From Sarocladium kiliense (taxonomy: Eukaryota > Ascomycota > Sordariomycetes > Hypocreales > Sarocladiaceae): 64,000 nt of DNA. This document shows, in pieces, positions 32,702 through 44,700 of this stretch (positions within the stretch are counted from its first letter, which is position 1; the number at the start of each line of letters is the position of its first letter). Position numbers and translations under genes: made by a program. The stretch is taken from assembly GCA_030734395.1 (NCBI GenBank), contig JAUZTG010000023.1, positions 372,001 to 436,000 of the forward strand, written 5' to 3'. The notes under the pieces are model-generated. The model was not told where the DNA came from, made no database searches, and was given only the letters and a program-made list of their open reading frames with translations.

Positions 32702-33157
32702 TTTCACCAGTCCTGAAGATAAGCGAGCTCCGAGATGGCTTCAAGCCCAAGGGTCGGTCCTGGTACTGAGGTATGGAGTGAGGGAGACAGCATCGTGGGC
32801 TGCTTGTATGACGCACCAGTACTAGTGTGTAGTGTGTACCGAATGGTGCCAGTGCTGCATGCACATTTTCCCCATCGGCTCAACACCCTGTTCCCAGCCG
32901 TATCTACTTTAAACTGTGGTGACTTCTTACGAAAGTGTTATGTCCGGACTTGTACGAGCTGCCTACATAGTACTACATCGTCACAACGCCACAGCCAGAC
33001 ATCATCGATCAAGTCCACCCGCGCCTAGCTGCCGAAGCCGCATCTCCACTGACATCACACCAACCTCCACTAAATAAACGTGCTTGTGCCTTTTATTCCC
33101 TCTTCCACGATTCATTCAACTCCTCCAATCCACCTGCATCCGTCCCTCTAACCACTA
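32702..33157. other. Divergent promoter, SDR and flavin-reductase-like gene
   Basis: No gene seen. The last 100 bp before 33158 are pyrimidine-rich (cctcttccac, caactcctcc), typical for a fungal transcription start on the plus strand. Confidence 0.4.
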
Positions 33158-34249
33158 ATGCATACGCCATCGATAAGAGCAATGCATTCCTTATCCTCGA
33201 CGACCTCCTCCACACTTGCACCCCGCTCTCTCTTGCGAATCGCATCTCGACACTCCCCCATCACCACCATCCTCCACCGAAGCCAGCGAAGATCCGTCAC
33301 CATGTCTAAAGGCCTTCACAACCCTCACCCGGACTTCAAGTCTGTTGAGGCTACCCGTCCAGAGTTCGACTCCTCCTCTCAATTCCATCTCACAAAGGTT
33401 CCCTCCCCTTCATGGGCCTTTGGCTCCGGCGCCAACGCCGAGTACCCGAAAGACCCCAAATCTCATGTCGCAATCGATCCTCACGAGGACGGCCGCCCCA
33501 TAGGCTTCAACTACAAGCTCCTCATCTCCTCAATCATCCCCCGACCTATCGCTTTCATCAGCACAATTTCCAAAGACGGCAAGACCCAGAACCTCGCTCC
33601 GTTCAGCTACTTCAACTTCGTCAACCATGACCCCCCAATCCTCGTCGTCGGCTTCGCTTCTGGCATCGCAAACGCAAAGGACACTCTCCGCAACGTCCTA
33701 GACTCCGAGTCTGCCGTCATCAACATCATTTCCGAGACTTTCCTTGAAGCTGCCAACTCCACCTCCATCAATGCGCCCTACGGCGTTTCGGAGTGGGAGG
33801 TTGCAGGACTCACGCCTGTGTACGACTGCGAAACTGTAAAGGCGCCTAGAGTCAAGGAGGCGGTCTTCAGTGTTGAGGTCAAGGTCGACAGTGTGAGGGA
33901 GTTTGATAGCCGCGCCACACCGGGAAAGAAGGCTGGCACAATGGTGACGTTCGAGGGCACGAGGTTCTGGGTGAGGGAAGATGCGTTGAACGAGGAGAAG
34001 AACTTGGTCGACCCAGCGGTAAGTTTGATGTTCCCTTGATCGTTCTCTTATGGTTCTTATTATCGTTATTGCTCTTACTATAGTGTCAAAGTAAAGTGCT
34101 GACTCAGATTATAGGTCCTGCGACCCATCAGCAGATTGGGTGGTATCACCTACGCGAGGGTAACCGAGGCCATGGAGCTCCCCCGTCCTGATTTCCAAAA
34201 GGACCTCGGCGGACAGGAAGCGTACGAAAAGCTGAAGAAGGCAGAATAG
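33158..34249 (+). CDS. Flavin reductase-like FMN-binding protein, 331 aa
   Basis: Exons 33158-34018 and 34115-34249, intron 96 nt (gtaagt...atag), in phase. From about residue 100 the protein is a flavin-reductase-like split-barrel FMN domain: YKLLISSIIPRPIAFISTIS, NLAPFSYFNFVNHDPPILVV, NIISETFLEAAN, and the spliced C-terminus LRPISRLGGITYARV, a conserved end in this family. Such proteins bind FMN and are often of unknown substrate. The first 48 residues before a second in-frame Met (MSKGLHNPHP) are rich in Ser, Thr and Arg with no acids (SRHSPITTILHRSQRRS), so the long form may be mitochondrial and a shorter form cytosolic. No pathway neighbours apparent. Confidence 0.85.
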
Positions 34250-34461
34250 ATCTGTCGCGAGAACTGGGGCAATGGTCTCGCTGGCCGTCATGATCATAGA
34301 TATACCATATACTAATAGAGTAAGGACCTATAGAACCTCCTTTGTGGGGATGACACCACCGATTCCTCAATTCCTCACTCCCGTCTGCGCCATGAACGCC
34401 AAAGACCTCTGTAGCAAGAGCAATAGCAATAACTCCGACCATATACCTGCTCAGCAGCGCT

Positions 34462-36183
34462 TCAAAGGTAAAAGCTCTGTCCCTGTTTCGCAATCACAAA
34501 TTCACATCCCAATCCCACTCCTTCATCATGCTCATGTAACTGTTCCAGAATCAAATCACCCCGATGCGGCCCGTCCATCAACTTCTCCTTCACATGAATA
34601 ATGACCACCTTCAAGCCTTCAAGCTGACGGTGCAGCTTAATAGCGAAGGGTTCTAAATCTCCCAACGAAAGGCCTTCCGTCGGTGTTGCAATATGAGGGG
34701 TTTCTGGCTGACTGACGGTTGTCGAATCCATGCCTCTCGGAGGTTTCGCAGACGTCGACTTTGGCGATAGCGGAATGTCAACTGTCGGCGCCATAGAATG
34801 CCTCGGCGTTGATCTTATCCGCCCACCATCCGCTGTTACACTCGTCCTCTTTCGTTTCCTCGATTCTGCAGCCTTCAACTCTTTGCGTGAAGCACCAACT
34901 TCCCTGGCAAGCGCACAAAGTTCCTCCACTACAAATATTGGCTTGAGGTGGCCAAATAGCCTGTCGTTACTTTGTGAGTCGTCGTAACTGCACTCAATGA
35001 AGATGGCGGTCAGGGTTCCTGCGACAATCTTCGGGGCCGCTTCGAGCCAGATGTTCAGGTTCCGGGGACTGAGCGATACGCTGTCCGGTTCAACGTCGCC
35101 AAACATGAGCACCTCTCGTCTCGATTCCTTATCTTGGATGAAGTAAGCGCTCGAGTCGACAACGCATGTCGATGCCCGCTCTTGGTCTCCTGCTTGAGAG
35201 GATCCGCTGCCAGCTATAGGCATGGTTGCTTGGCTGAGAAGACTAGGCCGCCGAGCACCAGATTGCTGATGAGGGTGGCTATACTCGCGCCGTGGAGTCT
35301 GCGCTGATGCATCATGACTCCCGAACCGTGTTGACGTACTTGACACGGAACCCCTACGCCCGTGCTTCTCAACGCAAGTACCGTGGCTCACACTAAATCC
35401 TTTGACGAGCAAACCATCACAGATCTCCGAGTAACCTTTCCCTTCTCCATCTCCCATCGCTGGACTTCCCCCTTCAACTAATCTCAGATATGTCACGAGA
35501 CCAGCACCACCGTTCTCGTCACTTAGATTCGGCCAAATGACTTCATTGAAGATGTGAGTCTTGAAAGCGTGGATTGTGTTTGGCAGCGCCGCCAGTTTCT
35601 TTGGTCTCGTGCCTGGAAGCCCAGCCGTGTTCATGACAAAGCCTGAGATATGGTCGAGATGAGGATGTGTAATGAGATGCGCATCGATCAGTGCACTGGT
35701 GATGTGTCCAGCATTGGCCTCAATTGAGCTGTGTGGTAGCGTCAGACCAGTGAACGGTCCAGTCTCGATGGTAAATGGCCGTACAGGCATAGGCGACGGG
35801 ACCGCTTCTTCGAGAAGCTTTTTGATGATGGAGAGGTAGACACCACCGTCAACTGCTATTACTGATCCTTTGTGCCATTCTTGAGCTATTGAGCGCACGA
35901 GAAAGGCTGTTGCATTGCACTCCAACGGTCCACCGCCGGCTCCCTATGACTGAAGTCAGTAATCGCACGCCCTTGTCGCATAAGAGTCCCGGTCCTCGTC
36001 TCAGGCGGCTCGCCTCCCTGCAGCATCGCGACTCCGTAATAGCATTTGTAGCGACAAAGCCGACACCGCATCGGGAAGCGACTTACGAACAAAGGAACCC
36101 CGGCTGACGCACAGACAAAGAAACAGGAAGTGATAACTGACCAAAACAATGACCTGCAGTGCAGGGTTCTCCACCTCCTCCAT
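34462..36183 (-). CDS. PDE1: Class II (low-affinity) cAMP phosphodiesterase, 507 aa
   Basis: Hydrolyses cAMP to AMP and tunes PKA signalling. Two exons: 36142-36183 encodes only MEEVENPALQVIVL, and after a 198-nt gtcagt...atag intron 34462-35943 continues GAGGGPLECNATAFLV, together the usual N-terminus of class II enzymes. Family marks are VIAVDGGVYLS, the metal-binding HxHxDH as ITHPHLDHISGF, NTIHAFKTHIFNEVIWPNL, VSHG and MFGDVEPDSVS, then IFIECSYDDSQSNDRLFGHL and the distal HVKEKL. Fungal-type low-complexity insertions interrupt the core (RRGSVSSTSTRF; a Ser/Thr/Pro stretch near residues 370-420). Length is normal for filamentous fungi. The first intron is longer than its neighbours and could hide a microexon, but the direct junction reads perfectly. 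Confidence 0.88.
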
Positions 36184-37889
36184 TACGATATCACGATCTC
36201 TCTTCACTTTGACGCTTTTTGCTGTCCTTTATGCTGCCTTTTGCCACGGTGTCTTCCTTTGCCTTGCTGACGCCTTCAGCCTCAGCTCCGAGATCGCAGA
36301 GTAAGAGCACAGGCGTTCTAGGCGTTGTACACAAGTGAGGCCTGGCTCTGTCGCGTCAGTGCAGAATGCCTTCGAAATATTCCTGGGTATAAAGTTTTTT
36401 GTCGCCTTGAGACGCTGATAAAGATGATGAAAGTGGTCCGTCAAGATTGAGCCTGTGACGGATGCGCCATATGAGTAGCGGTGCCGTCGCGATGAAGCCG
36501 GTACCCTTCGGACGGTCGCCGTGCAGTTTGGCCGGGATGACGATGCACAGCCGGAATCCTGTCACCAAGCGAATCCTTGACCTTAAACTTCTGGAATTAA
36601 TGCTCTATGGCGGTATCGCACAGGCGATGCTTCCGCAGGTGATGAAGATAAGAACTACCTTTGCGACGAAGGCTGCTCGTGTGTGCTCACCCCAAGAGCG
36701 GCAAGGGCAAGTGTGAAGGGCGCTGGTCTCAGCCTTTACTGACTGAGGTGCACGTGATCCCCAGCCAAAGCCGTGGTTTCTGCACCGCGACGCGAAAATG
36801 CTGCAGTGTCTCAAATCCCTAGGGTTGCATTATGTTTCGCTTGTATGATGCGAGTCAAATTCACCGTTGAAGGCGACTAAGGTCCGACTATAGTCTTTCC
36901 CTGGCACAATTAGAGCTGTTGGTAGTCGCTGTTGGCCGCGTGTGTTTCGCGCAGGCAAAAGTAAAGAAGAACTGCAGTAGGACCATCGATTCAACGTCTT
37001 CACAGCGGCCTAGCACAAAGGCAAACCAGCTTACCGCCATTTGCCTCGTCCCAAAGTCCATATTAAAAGACGCCGAATCATACCCATGGTGAGCAACCCC
37101 AGGGGCAAGCTGAAGCCTGGACCCATCTGAGGCATCAATACAAGCTGCAATCCCTCACTCAAACCCCACTGCAGGCTTCCCGGAATAGTTCTACTTTCGG
37201 CGACGCCGTTGCATGGAGGAGCGTTGGCTGCATATGCACTTACGAAGAGAGTTAAGCACCTGCGTCGCGTCACTGTTTGGCGCGGAGCCGTGGAGCCGTG
37301 GATCCAAGTGACGTTTGTCACTGCTCTGCCGGGCTGAGCTCAAGGAATCTTGTTACTGGAGACTGTCTTGCGCGTGCATGTATTTCTCACGGCATGGCCG
37401 AATGGCAGGCTACGAGTCGTGTCGTTGTGTTTCCTCTGGCGGACACTGCACAATCGTCTCGGTGGGTATGCCGCTGAAAGTGGCCTCTCGGCCATGATGA
37501 CATGGACTCTACTTTAAGGCCAGAAGACATCAAACCTCACATTGACGCCACTTCGAACAACTGGTTGTCTTTAGGTATGTGCACATGACTGGCTTTTAAT
37601 AAGGATAATAATTTTTCAGCAAACGATCTAAAAAAGGTAAAGCTTCAGAATATTAATGACTTACCAGGTGGACACCGCCACCCTAATCGAATACGTGATG
37701 CAATATGCGCCGTACTACTCCGTATGTAGAGATGATAAGATGTCGAAAGAGATGACAGAAGAAGATATCTGACTTACCTCTCCGACCACCACGGTTCAGA
37801 GGTTGAAGAAACTCACCATTCTAAAGCCAAAGGCCTCTGCACTGCTTCCCAGCGGCTCCAACTTTGAACCTTGGTTGAATGCGTGCCTG
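36184..37889. other. Gene-free 1.7 kb
   Basis: Only short frames without domain or splice support. It includes the promoter of the cAMP phosphodiesterase on its left side and the 3' region of the chromodomain gene on its right. Confidence 0.4.
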
Positions 37890-40298
37890 TCACCCTACCA
37901 CAAACTTACGTCGCTTGTTGCTGGAGCTGCCAGTTATCGGAGCGCACTTGCGCTTCCGGGGATTATGAGCGGAACCATCAGATTCATCCTGGGATTCGTC
38001 AGAGTCAGCTGGTGCGGACTTACGGGCCGCTTTCTTCTTCGTCGGCTTGATGATTCGCTTGCGCTTGGCAGGGGCCTCGTCTTCGTAATCGCTGTCTGCC
38101 TCTGCGTCGCGACGCCGTTTACGAGTCTTGAGCTCCTTTTGTTGCATCTGAATTACCTCGAGGAGTCCATTGATCTGCTGTTCAATAGCCTTTATTCTTC
38201 CGTCAGCTTGTTTGCGTGAAGAGGTATTCTTGCCTGAGAGAAGATCTTCGATCTGCTCAGAGGACAGATCCTCCCTAAGTGAAGCTCTAGGCTCCCAAGT
38301 AGTTGTCCTGTGGCCGCGCCACTTTACCTCGTACTCAGTCTTACCATCCCGGCGGCGCGACCCAAGAATTTGGTCGATGACGTGCACTTCAGTTTCTGCA
38401 TCGTCCATTTCCTCGTCCGAGTCTTCTGTTGTGTCGTAACTATCGAGGCTCGTCAAGCTGGATGTGTAGTTCCTGCGGCTCACAGTGGTTGCCTTCTTAG
38501 GTTTTGAGACCTTGGTGGTAGGGTTCGTGAGCTTGTACTCCTTTTGCGCTTTCACTGAATCAAGGAAAAGCCGGAGATCACCGAGGTGGGCAGTCATTGG
38601 CAGAGCTTCCACTTTCCCGGTTCCATCGTGCTCTTCCTGCGTTTTCAGTCGTCCAGGGCTGTGCCGACTGATATGGAACTGTGTCATTGCGTAGCTGAGG
38701 GATTGCTCGTGAGGACGGGGTGTCCACATGTGGGCAGGAATGTTCTGAGTATCTGGTTTCTCCATAAGCCATCGGTAGAATGCGGAGTCAATAATGGCTG
38801 TGTCAGGCGGGCGATCAATCTTCAATGGATTCTTCCTGCCCTCAAGCTCGAACAGACGCTCGTCAGGGATCAGCCGGCCGCGACGGTGCAGTTTTGCGAC
38901 GTCAAAGACTTGCTCAAAGCAGTATAGGTGCATGCATCCCGCGACAAAGAAGGGATCCTTCTTTCCCTGTGTTGTGAGGTGAGAATATTCGTCAAAGGTG
39001 CAGCGGTAGAAGCCTGGCCGGATCGGGTGCCCTTTGTCGGGGCATTCGCTCCAACGACACGTCCTGTCCCATTCATCGTGCCTCTGATGACTGCGCGGGT
39101 TCGCCTGCAACCAGATGGTGAGGTTGCGAGGGCACCGGGACACATAGAAACGAAGCGCTTCGGTGCTGAAGTATGACCCCACGCTCCACTGACCGCGGGT
39201 TGAGTATTTGAAGGCCGGAGTCTTGCTCTGGTTTGGTCCCCAGGCTGCTGGTCGTGGATGTGCAGGGTACGGAGTTTCCTCTGCTTCGTTGTCTGAGGCG
39301 TCATCCTCCCCAGCCTCGCTATTTGAGTCATCATGCCCTTCGAGCTCCCGTACGCCTTCATCCCCTTCCACGGCATACCACTGGAGCGGACCAGGCCCAA
39401 AGCTGACCATCTCAGCTGATATTGAACGTGGGGGGCTATTGGGAAGAGAGCGTCTGGTGATGGAAGCCTGAAGAGGTTCTTGCGATTGTACGTGATCTAC
39501 AGAGATATTTGCCACGCCGTCTTGGGCTTGGAGATGTGCAAGGGAGGTATCATCCAGATCCATAGCGTTCGCAGCAGAGACATTGTTCCCGAGCGCAGGA
39601 TTCCCAGGATAATCCTGGAAGATTGCAGGATCAATCAGCGAAGCATCGATCTCAGCTGGGAGCTCTAGCCTCTCGCCGTCCAGAACCTGCTGTGGTGCAG
39701 GCTGGTTCAGATTGGGAAGGCAATCATCGTCAACCTCTTCGATGCTCGTGTGGCAATCAATTGTGGCAGCAGAAGGGACGGGCAACACCAGTTGATCATT
39801 TGGCGGACCAAGGCTGTTCCACCAGGCTTGAAACTCGGCGTCCTTTGAGTTGGAGGGCTCGGTTTGTTCGGGGGGGTTATCGTTCAAAGGATCAAGATCG
39901 TCTGGCTGGGACGGCTCTCCGAAGAGAGCATCGATGTCTTCGTCTGGAGATTCTCCAGAGATATCGCCCCCTTCATAGTCTGTCTCTGCATTGTTTTCAG
40001 GGGCGTCAGCTTCTGCCGTCATGGCTCGCAATTGTTGGACATAGGCCGGCTTCGGGCTGCCTGCTGAAGCTGCAGGGATAATATCGACTGTAAGCTCGCC
40101 TTGAGCATTGTCAGAAAGGGATGGTTGAAGATCATGAGGCCCAACAGTTGTCGATTGCAGTGTTGTCGGCGATAAGGTGTTCAGCGTGTGATCAGAGGTG
40201 GTCACGTCCTCGAAGGATGGCTCTGGTAAGTCGGGTTGCTCAGTAAGGGCTTGAGTGACAGTGGCGTCACTCCATTCGGTCGCTATAGGCGCTTCCAT
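37890..40298 (-). CDS. Chromodomain protein with Cys-containing central domain, 802 aa
   Basis: Nuclear chromatin protein. Single long exon from the ATG at 40298 (MEAPIATEWSD). Residues 1-370 are acidic and disordered (DEDIDALFGEPSQPDD, EAGEDDASDNEAEET). A conserved-looking region of about 200 aa follows (GSYFSTEALRFYVSRCPRN onward) with Cys at CRWSEC, YRC and GCMHLYC, which could bind zinc. The chromodomain is at about 628-680: VIDQILGSRRRDGKTEYEVKW then TTTWEPRASL, so it has the YEVKW core and WEP but lacks the first aromatic-cage Tyr seen in HP1. The tail carries several bipartite nuclear signals (KRKRIIKPTKKKAARK, NKRRKFVVG) and a coiled stretch. It might read histone or non-histone methyl marks; no SET or helicase domain is present. 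Confidence 0.82.
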   Translation of the reverse strand: MEAPIATEWSDATVTQALTEQPDLPEPSFEDVTTSDHTLNTLSPTTLQSTTVGPHDLQPSLSDNAQGELTVDIIPAASAGSPKPAYVQQLRAMTAEADAPENNAETDYEGGDISGESPDEDIDALFGEPSQPDDLDPLNDNPPEQTEPSNSKDAEFQAWWNSLGPPNDQLVLPVPSAATIDCHTSIEEVDDDCLPNLNQPAPQQVLDGERLELPAEIDASLIDPAIFQDYPGNPALGNNVSAANAMDLDDTSLAHLQAQDGVANISVDHVQSQEPLQASITRRSLPNSPPRSISAEMVSFGPGPLQWYAVEGDEGVRELEGHDDSNSEAGEDDASDNEAEETPYPAHPRPAAWGPNQSKTPAFKYSTRGQWSVGSYFSTEALRFYVSRCPRNLTIWLQANPRSHQRHDEWDRTCRWSECPDKGHPIRPGFYRCTFDEYSHLTTQGKKDPFFVAGCMHLYCFEQVFDVAKLHRRGRLIPDERLFELEGRKNPLKIDRPPDTAIIDSAFYRWLMEKPDTQNIPAHMWTPRPHEQSLSYAMTQFHISRHSPGRLKTQEEHDGTGKVEALPMTAHLGDLRLFLDSVKAQKEYKLTNPTTKVSKPKKATTVSRRNYTSSLTSLDSYDTTEDSDEEMDDAETEVHVIDQILGSRRRDGKTEYEVKWRGHRTTTWEPRASLREDLSSEQIEDLLSGKNTSSRKQADGRIKAIEQQINGLLEVIQMQQKELKTRKRRRDAEADSDYEDEAPAKRKRIIKPTKKKAARKSAPADSDESQDESDGSAHNPRKRKCAPITGSSSNKRRKFVVG

Positions 40299-41790
40299 CT
40301 CGGTAGTCTGTGTTGGGGTCGGGATAGGTTCAGTAGGGGCAGATATGGTGCTTGCTTATTTCGCAGAGGCGTCCTTGAAGTTTCTCTGTGAAGTGAATCG
40401 AGAGGATTCCAAGTAGTTGTGTACAGTAGCGTTGATGTTGAAGGATGAAGCTGTTGGCTATCGGCAAATATTGCGAACAATGTTGATTGAACCAGAAGAA
40501 AGGTGAAAACTTGTGTTTTGCCAACGCTAAGTTGTAGTTGTTGGGATATGAAAGGCAACTGGTCTGCAGGTCAGGAACATCTTATACTGCATTCCGCATC
40601 GAAAGGTCGAAGTCAAACCTAAATGGAATGGCTCTTTGAGGAACCATTTGACGATGAATGCGGCAAAGGATTTGAAAGATCTCTGTAACTTGAGTAAAAC
40701 TAGACTCCAAGAGTAAGGGCTGAAGAAAAGCATTGTGTCAAAAGGTCACGGACATGAGGGCTCGAAAATGGTTGGCTGCGCTGACTTCAAGTTGGATGGG
40801 AGTGAAAGCGTCGTCTCCACTCCCATGTATTATCGTGCAGTTCAAAGGCTCCGTGAAACTGTAGGTATTGAATGGTGTTTCTTTGTGACCCTGGGAGTCG
40901 AGATTGGGACAAATCCCTTTGTTTTCACCGGAACCACTCATCGTCATCGTGGCTTCTCGAAAACCGCTGTTTGCCATCAGTGTAGATCAGGGACAGTGCG
41001 AAGTGACAACCAGATCCCAACCTCAGTACGAACACATGCAGGCGAACCAGGATTCTCACAGTATTGAGTGCATGTACTTCATCAGAATCAGGGAACGTGT
41101 GTGGTGGAGCGCTGATGAAGGATTCAAAACTGTCTTTGTTGAACCTCATCACTGGGAGCACTCGAGGGTATTGCCTCCAAGAGACGCTGCTGAACTGCTG
41201 ACATAATGGCTTTCTCCCACCTTTCCCATGTCAGTAGCCGAGGCGACGGGGGCAACAAACTCCTTGGCCACCTCGTATAAGCATTGGGATATCCATATAC
41301 GGTTGATAACTAGACTTGGCAACACCAGCGATCCTACGACTTCGTATCGGAATCCCATGTCAAAGCGCGTCAAACACTCAGAACCTTGTCGAAGCTTACT
41401 GGTACCACTGGTACCTTAATACCCCTCATCCCCGGAACCTGCCAAGCTCAGGCGGTCCAGGCACGAATTTAGCGGCCTTCGCCCTGTAACACAACACCAC
41501 CGTTGCCCCTCACCCACCAAATCCAGAAGCCCGCTACGTCACGAGACCACCAGCGGATCCTCAGAGCGAGAGGTGTGATGGTGGCTGACCATGTTTGGAC
41601 CTTGACCTTGGCTACGACCCTCGTCGACCAACTTGCCCCATCCCACCAGTCGCTCGCTCGATCGTAGGTACAATCGTTGCCCAGGCTGTAGGGCTTCAAC
41701 ACGCGACCTTTCTTGCGGCATGGACAGCATTTCGACCTTCTACTTCTACTGAAACACACTCATTGACTCCGGGCTCCCCTGCCCGTCAAA
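40299..41790. other. Intergenic 1.5 kb, nothing recognised
   Basis: Divergent interval between the chromodomain gene (-) and the DIP2/CPS1-like gene (+). It should contain both promoters and 5' UTRs. Small frames on both strands lack any support. Confidence 0.45.
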
Positions 41791-44700
41791 ATGGCCGACA
41801 TGAACCCCGAGCTCCAGGCCAAGCTCGAAGAGCTGGAGCGCGAGTTAGAGGTACGTCAGACCAAGTCTTGTCTTGTGACTGTGTTGTAGGTGCTGACAAT
41901 GTGTCATTCAGGAAGGCGATATCACAGAGAAGGGGTAAGGGCTCGAACCTGCTCTGCCGTACCGATACAAATCATTGACTCTTCTACCCGCAATCTAGCT
42001 ATCAAAAGCGCCGAGCGAATCTCCTCTCCCAATATCTCGGACAAGCGAGCGCACCACAACCTGCACCTCCGTTAGAACCTCCGCGATCAGGCCTGCGATT
42101 GCACTCTCCCGACGACACCCCCTATGCTTCCAATGATGGCCACAGAGCAACTGCTTTCAACGCTATTGGAAGCGCCGGCGGTTCAATCACAAGCAGCCCG
42201 AGCTCGACCGGCTTTCCCCAAGACCAGGGCTATGGCCGACCGTCCAGCGCATATGGGCAGCCGGACTCGCACCCAGCCGGCCTCCTTCGGCCTGGAGGTC
42301 CCATTGCCGAGCGACCCGCTGTTGTGCAGCGCGATTCATTGTTCCTCGCTCCCGGTTCGAACGACGGAGGGACTCGAACCGGAACAATGGTATCTGGCGA
42401 CTATGCCTTCAATCCAGATCAGCATGGCGCCTACATGGACCAGCAACAAAGGATGGCTCAACAGCAACCTGGTTACGACGGGAGAACAGGGACTCTGCTA
42501 GACTCGCAAGGCTACTTCTCTGACTTCGCAGGCCAGCAGCACTACGACCAGAATCAAGGCCCGGAGTATGGCGCACCACACCGATATTCAACTGGAGAGG
42601 CTTTCTCTCCAACAGCAGCTATGGCGCCGCCAATGCTTACTGCGAACGATCTCCCTCCCCCGGAGGTACTGGAGTATCAGATGCCTCTCGAGCCGCGAGA
42701 AGTGCCATTCGCCATCTACGATCCTCACGATAGCCACACAGCCATGTCCAAATTTGACAACATGGCTGCTATTCTGCGGCACCGGGCTCGGACCACAGCC
42801 AAGGTGCCAGCATATTGGGTGCTCGACAACAAGGGCAAGGAGATTGCATCTATCACCTGGGATAAACTGGCTTCACGCGCCGAAAAGGTTGCTCAGGTCA
42901 TTAGAGATAAGAGCTCTCTTTACCGCGGCGACAGAGTTGCGCTCGTCTACCGCGACTCCGAGGTGATCGACTTTGCGATTGCGCTCATGGGCTGTTTCAT
43001 TGCGGGAGTAGTCGCTGTACCCATCAACGACCTACAGGATTACCAGCGTCTCAACTACATCTTGACCTCAACACAAGCGCATCTTGCTCTAACCACCGAC
43101 CAGAACCTCAAGGCCTTCCAACGCGACATCACGGCGCAAAAGCTCACCTGGCCGAAAGGGGTTGAATGGTGGAAGACGAACGAGTTCGGAAGCTATCACC
43201 CGAAGAAGAAGGAAGAGGTCCCCCCTTTGTCGGTGCCGGATTTGGCGTATATCGAGTTCTCGAGAGCCCCGACAGGCGACCTGCGAGGAGTTGTCTTGAG
43301 CCACCGGACCATTATGCATCAGATGGCTTGCCTCAGTGCCATCATCTCTACCATACCCGGAAATGGACCGGGAGACACTTTCAACCCGTCATTGCGTGAT
43401 AAGAACGGGCGACTCATCGGAGGAGGAAACAGCAGTGAAATCCTTCTCTCATACCTAGACCCTCGACAAGGAATTGGTATGATTCTCAGTGTTCTTCTGA
43501 CTGTCTATGGTGGACATACTACTGTGTGGTTCGACAACACAGCAGTCGAGATCCCTGGACTCTACGCCCATCTTATCAGCAAGTACAAGGCCACCGTACT
43601 TATTTCTGATTACCCTGGCCTGAAGCGAGCTGTGTACAATTATCTTGCAGAACCACTCTTGACTCGGAACTACAAGAAAGGCTCGGATCCAAACTTTCAA
43701 GCAATCAAGCTCTGTCTCATAGACACATTGACAGTGGACAGCGAGTTCCATGAAGTTTTGGCAGACAGATGGCTTCGACCATTGCGAAATCCCAGGGCTC
43801 GCGAGGTGGTCGCCCCAATGCTATGCCTCCCTGAGCATGGAGGCATGGTTATCAGTGTCAGGGATTGGCTTGGTGGCGAAGAGCGCATGGGTGTGCCCCT
43901 GAAGCTTGACATGGGCACAGATGAAGACGAGGACGAAAGTGAGGAGGAAGAGAAGCCAGCGCCATCAAATGGCTTTGGTAGCCTACTCGGCGGCACCACG
44001 AAGACCACAGAGCAACGGCCTAAGACCGAACTTTTCGAGGTCCTGCTCGACCGTGAGGCCCTCAAAACTAACGAAGTTGTTGTCCTTGCCGTTGGAGAAG
44101 AGGCTCGGAAGAAGGCATCCGCAGACCCAACTACCGTTCGCGTCGGTGCCTTTGGCTACCCCATTCCGGACGCCACCCTCACAGTTGTCGACCCCGAGAC
44201 TGGTTTGTTGGCTTCACCTAACTCTGTTGGTGAAATCTGGGTGGACTCGCCATCACTTTCAGGTGGCTTTTGGGCACAGCCTAAGAACACTGAGCTCATC
44301 TTCCATGCCCGACCATACAAATTCGACCCAGGAGAACCCACCCCTACTCCAGTAGAGCCTGAGTTCCTGCGGACGGGCCTGCTTGGTACCATCATTGAGG
44401 GAAAGATCTTCGTCCTCGGTCTCTACGAAGATCGCATTCGCCAAAAGGTCGAATGGGTTGAGCATGGCCAACCATTGGCGGAATACCGCTACTTCTTTGT
44501 ACAGCACATGGTGGTCAGCATCGTCAAGAACGTCCCCAAGATCTACGACTGCTCGGCGTTCGACGTCTTTGTCAATGATGAGCATCTGCCTGTGGTTGTT
44601 TTGGAGTCGGCGGCAGCTTCGACAGCCCCGCTAACATCCGGTGGTCCACCAAGACAACCTGACATGGCTTTGTTGGATTCCCTTGCGGACCGGTGTATGG

